Part shown: positions 21,690 through 28,002 of the stretch, one piece after another
Layout: every line of letters begins with the position of its first letter
Position numbering within the stretch: the stretch's first letter is position 1
Assembly: GCA_034411955.1 (NCBI GenBank)
Contig: DAOUMF010000008.1
Span: 1-30,965 of the forward strand
DNA: 30,965 nucleotides
Origin: DAOUMF01 sp034411955
Lineage (GTDB): Bacteria > Chloroflexota > Dehalococcoidia > SM23-28-2 > RBG-16-64-32
Reading direction: 5' to 3'
Program-made: the position numbers and the translations under genes
Notes under the pieces: model-generated
The model's input: only the letters and a program-made list of their open reading frames with translations
Told to the model about the DNA's origin: nothing
Database searches by the model: none

Positions 21690-24600
21690 GTGGCCAAAGC
21701 GGTGGCCAGCCAGCGCAGGGGGTCTCGGCCCGCAGGAAGCGGCGCCGCGAAGCGTGGCTGGGTGGCGCGTGATCTCATCCGGAGCATCACCGGTCTCAAG
21801 CGGGCGGAGGAGGCGCTGCGGGAGAGCGAGGACCGGTTCCGCACTGTCTATGAGGCCGCTATCGAAGGGATTGTCATCCACGAGAATGGCGTGATCGTGG
21901 ATGCAAACACTGCCTTCGAAAAGCTGCTTGGCTACTCGCTCTCGGAACTGATCGGCATGTCCGTAGTGGACCTTGCGGCTGAGGAATCGCGCGCTCTTAT
22001 AGAGGAGAAGGTACGGTCAGAGACGGAGGAGCCGTACGAAGCGTTTGGCTTGAGGAAAGATGGCACGACTCTCAGGGTGACGATTAGCAGCAAGGACCAC
22101 ATGTACAAAGGCCGCAGGGTACGGGTGGCTGCCGTGCACGACATCACGCAGCGCAAGCGGGCGGAGGAAGCCCTGCGCGAGAGCGAAGAGCGCTACCGCA
22201 ACCTTGCGGGAAGCATCAATGACGTCATCTTCGAGATCGACACAAGTGGCCGCGTCACCTACATCAGCCCCGCGATAGAAGAGGCGACCGGGCACAGTCC
22301 GTCAGACATCATCGACCAGTCTTTCACCGAGTTTCTCCACCAAGACGACCTACCGGCTACAATCGACAGGGCTCAGAGACGGCTGTCGGGTAACCGGGAA
22401 CCGAATGAGTATCGGCTCCTCACCAAGAAGTCCGGGGAAGCACGCTGGGTTCGCAGCCTGGGCCATCCGGTTTTCGAGGGAGACCGCGTCGTCGGCTTCC
22501 GAGGAATTCTGACGGACATTACGGAGCGGAAGCGGGCCGAGGAGGCGCTGCAGCAGAGTGAGGAGCAGTATCGAAACCTCGTCGAGACCGCCCGGGACGT
22601 CATCTACACCCTCTCAACAGATGGAGCCTTCACCTCCCTGAACCCAGCGTTCGAAAGCATCTCGGGCTGGTCGCGAGCCGAGTGGCTGGGCAAACCCTTT
22701 GCCCCCATGATTCACCCTGATGACCTGCCCACTGGGGCCGAGGACTTCCGGCGCATCCTGCGGGGAGAGATACCGCCGGTCTCCGAGATTCGCATCCTCA
22801 CCAAGTCCGGCGAATACCGCGTGGGAGAATTCGCAGCCAGACCGCTCATGATGGACGGGCAAGTGGTCGGCGCCTTCGGCATCGTCCGAGACATCACGGA
22901 GCGCAGACGGGCGGAGGAGGCGCTGCGGGAGAGCGAGGAGAAGTACCGCGAGCTTGTCGAGCTTTCCCCTGATGCGATCGGTGTTCATCAGGACGGCAAG
23001 ATCGTGTTCATAAACAGCACGGGAGTAGCGCTTGTGGGAGCGGAAAACCCTGGGCAAGTCATAGGTAAATCGATAGCGGATTTCATTCACCCGGACGGCC
23101 AGGACATCGCCCGTGAGCGCATGCAAGAGCTAGAAAGAGGCGCACTACAAGTCCCGCCCATAGAACAGAAGCTGATTCGCCTCGACGGCAGGTGCGTCGA
23201 CATTGAGGTGGTTTCGGCAGTCGTTACCCACGGCGGCAAGCCAGCGGTGCAGTCCGTCGTCCGCGACATCACGGAGCGCAGGCGGGCGGAGGAGGCGCTG
23301 CGGGAGTCAGAGAAGAAGTACCGCGAGCTGGTGGAAGACATCAACGACGTCATCTACGCGGTGGACGTAGAGGCGCGAATAACCTACGTCAGCCCCACGA
23401 TAGAGCGGCACAGCGGATACAGCCCAGCAGAGCTCATCGGCCGGCCCTCCACCGAGTTCGTCCACCCGGACGACTTGCCAATAGTCATGGAGGGTCTTCA
23501 GAGGAACCTGTCCGGGAATCCAAAACCCAATGAGTACAGGCTCTTGGACAAGTCAGGCAGAATACACTGGGTGCGCAGCCTCAGCCAGCCCATCGTGGAG
23601 GGAGACCGCGTCCTCGGTCTACGCGGAGTCGTGACCGACATCACGGAGCGCAAGCAGGCGGAGGAGGCGCTGCGGGAGAGCGAGGAGCGCTTCCGGAGTT
23701 CCTTCGAGCACGCGGCTACTGGGATGGCCCTGGTAGCGCCCGACGGCCGTCTCCTGCAGGTCAACCGGTTCACCTGCGAGATTCTTGGCTATTCGGAGGA
23801 GGAACTGACATCGATGACCTGGGAGGCCATCAACCACCCGGATGAAGTGGACATCACCCGCGACCACATACGACGAATCCTGGCGGGAGAGATCGAGTCG
23901 TACCAGCTTGAGAAGCGGTACATCCACAAAGACGGGCACGTGCTGTGGGGCCATTTGAGCACTTCACTGGTCCGCGACGCCGATGGGACGCCCCTCTACC
24001 TCCTCTCGCAGATCCAGGACATCACGGAGCGGAAGCGGGCGGAGGAGGCGCTGCGGGAGTCAGAGGAGAAGTACCGCGAGCTGGTGGAGAACATAAAAGA
24101 AGCCATTTTCGAGGTCGACACCAGCGGGCGCGTAACCTACTTCAGTCCTGCGGTGGAAAAGGCGACCGGGTACCGCCCGTCTGCGCTCATAGGGCGATCT
24201 TTGACCGAACTCATCCACCCGGACGATCTCGCATCTGTTCTGGAGGCTTGGGAGAAGGGTCTCTCTGGGAATCCACAACCCGTTGAGTACAGGGCCACGT
24301 CCAAGTCCGGCGAAGCGCGGTGGATGCACAGCTTCGGCCAGCCGATCTTCGAAGGAGACTGCATCGTCGGCTTCCGGGGAGCGATGGCTGACATCACGGA
24401 GCGGAAGCAGGCGGAGGAGGCGCTGCGGGAGAGCGAGGAGAAGTACCGCGAGCTGGTGGAAGACATCAACGACGTCATCTACGAGGTGGACGCAGCTGGA
24501 CACATCACCTACATCAGCCCCGCTGTCGAACGGGCGGCCGGGTGCAGCCCATCAGAGATGATTGGCCGGTCTTTCACAGACTTCATTCATCCAGACGACG

Positions 24601-25436
24601 TGTTGTTTGCTGTAGAGGACTTACAGAGAGCACTCGCTGGAAGCCCGGTACCCAGTGAGTACAGAATCCTACTCAAGTCTCGTGAGGTGCGCTGGATTCG
24701 CGACCACGGCCGGCCGATCTTCGAGGGAGACCGCGTAGTCGGTTTCCGCGGAGTCCTCACGAACATTACGGAGCGCAAGCGGATGGAGGAGGCGCTGCGG
24801 GAATCGGAGGAGCGCTATCGCCATCTGGTGGAAGACATCAACGACGTCATCTTCGAGGTGAACCCACATGGGCGGATAACCTACATCAGCCCCGCGGTGG
24901 AAGGCCCCAGCGGATACACCCCATCGGACATCATCGGCCGCTCTTTCCTCGAGTTCCTCCACCGGGACGACGTGCCAGCCCTTGCGAAGAGCTTTGAGAA
25001 AGGTCTCTCTGGAAACCCAGAACCGAGCGAGTACCGGATCTGCTCCAAGTCCGGCGAAGCCCTCTGGGTGCGTAGCTTCAGCCGGCCCGTCTTCGAAGGA
25101 GACTGCATCGTCGCTATCCGCGGGGTGCTGACGGACATCACCGCGCGCAAGCGGATGGAGGAGGCGCTCCAGGCGGCGAGGGAGGAGTTGGAGGCCAGGG
25201 TCGAGCGTCAGATGCTGCGGCGGAACCCCTACGGCCTCACCTTCCGCGAGCTGACGGTCCTCCACCTCCTGGCCGCCGGCAGATCCGACAAGGAGATCGG
25301 CACCGAGCTGGGGATCAGTCCCCTGACCGCCCAGAAGCACGTCGAGAACATCCGCACCAAGATGGGCGCCGCCTGCCGCACCGAGGCCAGCGTGCGCGCC
25401 GTCAGGGAGGGACTCCTCGACCAGAGGCAAGGCTGA
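21690..25436 (+). CDS. Nine-PAS-domain regulator with C-terminal LuxR-type HTH
   Basis: This 1248-residue cytoplasmic protein has nine tandem PAS modules of about 125 residues, each introduced by an EEALRESE-type helix and closed by a DITER-type end, from about residue 38 to 1165. A LuxR/GerE HTH follows at about 1180-1240 (LTFRELTVLHLLAAGRSDKEIGTELGISPLTAQKHVENIRTKMGA). There is no histidine-kinase, GGDEF, receiver or membrane segment, so the PAS modules appear to act directly on the DNA-binding domain. PAS modules 2, 5, 7, 8 and 9 are closest to each other (INDVIFEVD, ITYISPAVE, LSGNPEPSEYR); 1, 3, 4 and 6 diverge. The GTG start has GAGAGG nine bases upstream. The module ligands (light, redox, small molecule) cannot be read, and no conserved heme or flavin residue is claimed. 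Confidence 0.9.
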   Translation: MAKAVASQRRGSRPAGSGAAKRGWVARDLIRSITGLKRAEEALRESEDRFRTVYEAAIEGIVIHENGVIVDANTAFEKLLGYSLSELIGMSVVDLAAEESRALIEEKVRSETEEPYEAFGLRKDGTTLRVTISSKDHMYKGRRVRVAAVHDITQRKRAEEALRESEERYRNLAGSINDVIFEIDTSGRVTYISPAIEEATGHSPSDIIDQSFTEFLHQDDLPATIDRAQRRLSGNREPNEYRLLTKKSGEARWVRSLGHPVFEGDRVVGFRGILTDITERKRAEEALQQSEEQYRNLVETARDVIYTLSTDGAFTSLNPAFESISGWSRAEWLGKPFAPMIHPDDLPTGAEDFRRILRGEIPPVSEIRILTKSGEYRVGEFAARPLMMDGQVVGAFGIVRDITERRRAEEALRESEEKYRELVELSPDAIGVHQDGKIVFINSTGVALVGAENPGQVIGKSIADFIHPDGQDIARERMQELERGALQVPPIEQKLIRLDGRCVDIEVVSAVVTHGGKPAVQSVVRDITERRRAEEALRESEKKYRELVEDINDVIYAVDVEARITYVSPTIERHSGYSPAELIGRPSTEFVHPDDLPIVMEGLQRNLSGNPKPNEYRLLDKSGRIHWVRSLSQPIVEGDRVLGLRGVVTDITERKQAEEALRESEERFRSSFEHAATGMALVAPDGRLLQVNRFTCEILGYSEEELTSMTWEAINHPDEVDITRDHIRRILAGEIESYQLEKRYIHKDGHVLWGHLSTSLVRDADGTPLYLLSQIQDITERKRAEEALRESEEKYRELVENIKEAIFEVDTSGRVTYFSPAVEKATGYRPSALIGRSLTELIHPDDLASVLEAWEKGLSGNPQPVEYRATSKSGEARWMHSFGQPIFEGDCIVGFRGAMADITERKQAEEALRESEEKYRELVEDINDVIYEVDAAGHITYISPAVERAAGCSPSEMIGRSFTDFIHPDDVLFAVEDLQRALAGSPVPSEYRILLKSREVRWIRDHGRPIFEGDRVVGFRGVLTNITERKRMEEALRESEERYRHLVEDINDVIFEVNPHGRITYISPAVEGPSGYTPSDIIGRSFLEFLHRDDVPALAKSFEKGLSGNPEPSEYRICSKSGEALWVRSFSRPVFEGDCIVAIRGVLTDITARKRMEEALQAAREELEARVERQMLRRNPYGLTFRELTVLHLLAAGRSDKEIGTELGISPLTAQKHVENIRTKMGAACRTEASVRAVREGLLDQRQG
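21804..24439 (+). repeat. Tandem DNA repeats encoding the PAS modules
   Basis: An identical 29-base string beginning GCGGAGGAGGCGCTGCGGGA starts at 21804, 22911, 23658 and 24411; the distances (1107, 747, 753) are multiples of about 373 bp, the size of one PAS unit. Near-identical copies mark the other units. A 43-base stretch encoding the KYRELVEDINDVIY region is identical in modules 5 and 8. The identity at DNA level implies recent duplication or ongoing gene conversion. Confidence 0.8.
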
Positions 25437-25461
25437 CTCCCCCGTCGACGAAGCGGGGGAG
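25437..25461 (+). terminator. Hairpin immediately after the PAS regulator
   Basis: CTCCCCC (25437-25443) pairs with GGGGGAG (25455-25461) around an 11-base loop; it begins on the base after the stop codon. No T-run follows, so it is a terminator-like structure only. Confidence 0.55.
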
Positions 25462-25486
25462 GCCGTAGCGCGCTTCGGCACCCCTA

Positions 25487-25530
25487 CCATACGTGAAATA
25501 CGGTACGGATTTACACGACATTCCGTATGG
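25487..25530. repeat. Nested inverted repeats in the gap after the PAS regulator
   Basis: CCATACG (25487-25493) and CGTATGG (25524-25530) form the outer dyad; ATACGG and CCGTAT form an inner alternative; TACGGTACGG is a tandem repeat in between. TTCCGTAT (25521-25528) also occurs at 21576-21583 on the other side of the PAS gene. The region between 25437 and 25640 holds no gene I can support. Confidence 0.45.
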
Positions 25531-25643
25531 ATGTTCGCGCTCTGGTCTGAGAGCATGAACTACAAGTGTGGGGGGGAGGGGGCGTGCCGTGGGGGAGGGA
25601 CGGAGCGCCCCTAGGCAGGCGAATGGGCTGACTCCTCTCGCAG

Positions 25644-25652
25644 TGATATAAT
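25644..25652 (+). promoter_or_regulatory. Extended -10 promoter (perfect TATAAT)
   Basis: TG-A-TATAAT is a perfect extended -10. Transcription would begin near 25659, so the ATG at 25653 inside or next to the element cannot be used and GTG 25695 is the likely start. Confidence 0.65.
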
Positions 25653-25694
25653 ATGACGTTGCCCACGGTCGCCGACTGGAGAGGGGGTACCATC

Positions 25695-27329
25695 GTGCGA
25701 CAAGATTACGCCGGGCCCGGTTCATCGGTAGGCACCGGCCAAGAGGATCAGGCGCCGCTCATGGACGTGCTCCTGAACCTGACGGATCACGCTGGCCGCA
25801 AGCGCCAGGGGCGGGCGGTCCTGCTGCCAAGATGGCTGGAGGGCCGCGACGGTGAACGCGCCGCCGAGGGCGAGGACTTTCGTATCGTCCTCCTCTCAGA
25901 GCCGCCGGAGGGCCTCGTTTCGCCCGCGCAGGGTATGGTGGTCAGCGCCCCGGCCCACCGTCTCGCCTCTGGGGCCAATGCCGTGCGAGAAGTTGCCACC
26001 ACCTACAGATCGGGAGTCCGGTCCGGTCTACCCCTCTCCCCTCAAGACGTGGAACTGCTGTGCCAGGGCCGCCTGTTCGCCGCCGCGCCGCTGCAAGTGA
26101 CGCCGGAAGAGGTCTTCGCCGAGGGGAAGGCGCACCTAGACCTGCTTGCCCGCGACCTGCTGCTCTCCATAGCGGTGGCGGAATACCTCTCGCCCGTCGC
26201 CATCGCCCTCTACGCTCCCGGTGCCGCCAAGCCGGCCGACATGGAACGGCTGCATGACCTCAGCGACCTCATCCGAGCAACCTGCGCTGAGTCAGCGGAT
26301 CAGGCCCCGGAAGCGAAGGAGGCGCTGACGCGGTTGTCCCAGCTCGCCTCCTGCACCGACAGGGACCACTTCATCACCTGCGCTGAACAGGTCTACCCCG
26401 ACAAACGGGCGCTGATGGAGGACATCTACATGCTGCGGGCCTTCGCGCAGAGCCCGCAGGAGGCGAACGAACTGCTCTCCATGCAACGCTTCCTCCAGCA
26501 GGCCGTGGTCCCCACCGAGGAGGCGGATCTGGCCCTCGACCGCTCTCTGGCGCTGGAGCAACTGACCTTTGTCGCCCTGGCCGCGGAGCCGCAGCGTTTC
26601 CCCCCGGCCAGGGCGATGCTGAACACCTTCCGCCGGAAATACGTCTCGGAGTACCGCGAACGCCACACGCGACACTGGGCCCAGATGGCCCGCCTGCACG
26701 CCCAGCTACGGGAGGAACAGACGCTGGTAGAGGCCCTGCACCGGCTGAACACCCTGGCGGAGCTCGGTCCGCCGGCGGGCATAGGCGCGCTGGCCGCATA
26801 CGAGCAACTGGTGGCGGAGACCGCCGGCTGCCCCCTTGTCAGCGGGGTGGAGGAGATGCCGGAGACGGAGGCGGTCTGTCCCGCCTGCGGCCTCTCCATG
26901 GACGAGACGGCACCCGTCCAGCACGTCGAGGAGATCATGCAGCGCATCCGGCGGGCCTGCGAGCATCAACGGGCGCGGCTGTCGTCCAGCGCGGTGCAGC
27001 AGGTGCTGCGACGCAGCAACGATGCCCGCGTCGACCAGTTCCTGAGGATCATCCAGGCCAGCCAGCTCTCCTCTCTGCCGGACATCCTCGATGACGAACT
27101 GACGGGCTATCTGCGCAGATTCCTGGTGGAGTCCCGCATACAGGACGCGCTAGAGCCCATCCTCGACCAGCTCCAGGAAGGCGTCCTCCCAAAGGTGAGC
27201 GATGCGCAGGCCGCCATGCGGGAGGCCTCTCAGGTGCTCCAGAGGGCGTTCCTGGCGGCACGCAAGTCTCTGCCGCCGGGCGAGTTGGCGGTGGACAAGA
27301 GCCCACGCCGCCGCAAGCGAAAGAGATAG
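25695..27329 (+). CDS. Uncharacterised protein with a CPxCG motif
   Basis: I do not recognise this 544-residue soluble protein. The N-terminal part (residues about 10-90) is beta-rich (VLLNLTDHAGRKRQGRAVLLPRWLEG, FRIVLLSEPPEGLVSP, GMVVSAPAHRLASG). The rest is mostly helical, with a long amphipathic stretch (about 250-345) rich in Leu, Glu and Arg. A metal-binding-like CPACG sits at Cys395/Cys398 with Cys379 nearby, and the C-terminus is very basic (SPRRRKRKR), which could contact nucleic acid. The GTG start is preferred over the ATG at 25653 because GAGAGGGGG precedes it by seven bases and the promoter -10 overlaps that ATG. It lies directly upstream of pth and mfd, with pth starting 14 bases after its stop. 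Confidence 0.8.
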   Translation: MRQDYAGPGSSVGTGQEDQAPLMDVLLNLTDHAGRKRQGRAVLLPRWLEGRDGERAAEGEDFRIVLLSEPPEGLVSPAQGMVVSAPAHRLASGANAVREVATTYRSGVRSGLPLSPQDVELLCQGRLFAAAPLQVTPEEVFAEGKAHLDLLARDLLLSIAVAEYLSPVAIALYAPGAAKPADMERLHDLSDLIRATCAESADQAPEAKEALTRLSQLASCTDRDHFITCAEQVYPDKRALMEDIYMLRAFAQSPQEANELLSMQRFLQQAVVPTEEADLALDRSLALEQLTFVALAAEPQRFPPARAMLNTFRRKYVSEYRERHTRHWAQMARLHAQLREEQTLVEALHRLNTLAELGPPAGIGALAAYEQLVAETAGCPLVSGVEEMPETEAVCPACGLSMDETAPVQHVEEIMQRIRRACEHQRARLSSSAVQQVLRRSNDARVDQFLRIIQASQLSSLPDILDDELTGYLRRFLVESRIQDALEPILDQLQEGVLPKVSDAQAAMREASQVLQRAFLAARKSLPPGELAVDKSPRRRKRKR

Positions 27330-27331
27330 GC

Positions 27332-27337
27332 TAAAAT
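27332..27337 (+). promoter_or_regulatory. -10 element giving a possibly leaderless pth mRNA
   Basis: TAAAAT ends six bases before the pth ATG, and there is no Shine-Dalgarno in the 14-base gap. The upstream gene could also co-transcribe pth; the two are not exclusive. Confidence 0.4.
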
Positions 27338-27343
27338 GGCCGC

Positions 27344-27934
27344 ATGGCGGCAGACAAGTGGCTGATAGTGGGCCTGGGTAATCCAGGCTCCGTCTATTCC
27401 CACAACCGCCACAACGTCGGCTACTGGTCCGTCAACCGCCTGGCGCGCCTGCACGGCATCCCCCTCAAGGCCCGACGCCTGGCCACCATCGGCGAGGGTT
27501 CCATCACTGGCGTCCCCGTTCTCCTCGCCAAGCCGAGGACGTTCGTCAACCGCAGCGGCCACGCCGTGGCCGCCCTCCTGCGCAACTTCCAGATCAAGCC
27601 CGACCAGATGCTGGTGATCTGCGACGACCTGGACCTGCCCACGGGCAGGCTGCGTCTGAGGCCGGGAGGCGGCCACGGCGGCCAGAAGGGACTGCGCTCG
27701 ATCATCGGGACGATAGGGAGCAGGGACTTCCCCCGCCTGCGCATCGGCATCGGCCGACCCGTGGTGGACGGAGAGCCGAGCTGGGAGCCGGACGTGGTGG
27801 CCGACTACGTGCTCAGCGACCCCACGCCTCAGGAGGCGGAGGCGCTACAGGCCGCGGCGGCGGAAGCCGCAGAAGCCGCGGAGACAGTCATCCGCGACGG
27901 GCCGGAGGCGGCCATGAACCGCTACAATCGCTAG
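27344..27934 (+). CDS. pth: Peptidyl-tRNA hydrolase
   Basis: This 196-residue essential enzyme cleaves peptidyl-tRNA released from stalled ribosomes. Motifs: VGLGNPGSVYSHNRHNVGY, with the catalytic His23 in HNVGY; KPRTFVNRSGHAV, with Asn69 at the position of the substrate-binding Asn; ICDDLDLPTGRLRLRPGGGHGGQKGLRSI, with Asp95 as the probable His partner. Many homologs have MNLSG and GHNGL where this one has VNRSG and GGQKGL, small departures that keep the key residues. The ATG is preceded by a -10-like TAAAAT only six bases away. The C-terminal helix is alanine-rich (EALQAAAAEAAEAAE). It is followed by mfd, a common bacterial arrangement. Confidence 0.95.
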   Translation: MAADKWLIVGLGNPGSVYSHNRHNVGYWSVNRLARLHGIPLKARRLATIGEGSITGVPVLLAKPRTFVNRSGHAVAALLRNFQIKPDQMLVICDDLDLPTGRLRLRPGGGHGGQKGLRSIIGTIGSRDFPRLRIGIGRPVVDGEPSWEPDVVADYVLSDPTPQEAEALQAAAAEAAEAAETVIRDGPEAAMNRYNR

Positions 27935-27945
27935 CTCCCCCAAGC

Positions 27946-27954
27946 TGCTACAAT
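27946..27954 (+). promoter_or_regulatory. Extended -10 promoter of mfd
   Basis: TG-C-TACAAT lies 48 bp upstream of the mfd ATG. Transcription near 27961 would put the hairpin at 27964-27990 at the very 5' end of the message. Confidence 0.55.
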
Positions 27955-27963
27955 TGAAGCGCG

Positions 27964-27990
27964 AGGGCCCCGACCCAAGGTCGAGGCCCT
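27964..27990 (+). repeat. 5'-end hairpin in the mfd leader
   Basis: AGGGCC (27964-27969) pairs with GGCCCT (27985-27990) and CGACC (27971-27975) with GGTCG (27979-27983); one C-A mismatch separates them and the loop is three bases. The 11-bp stem begins about three bases from the predicted transcription start, which could protect the mRNA 5' end. Confidence 0.55.
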
Positions 27991-28002
27991 AGAAGTGTTG
28001 CC

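Noticed and set aside
21804..24439. Regularly spaced identical strings, considered as a CRISPR-like or satellite array
   Set aside because: Spacing is about 373 bp and the reading frame is continuous; the repeats encode PAS linker helices.
21690..25436. Sensor histidine kinase annotation for the PAS protein
   Set aside because: No phospho-acceptor His box and no HATPase motifs (N, G1, F, G2); the C-terminus is a LuxR-type HTH.
24669..25556. 295-codon minus-strand frame opposite the 3' end of the PAS regulator
   Set aside because: Shadow of the repetitive PAS coding sequence; no domain pattern and no ribosome site.
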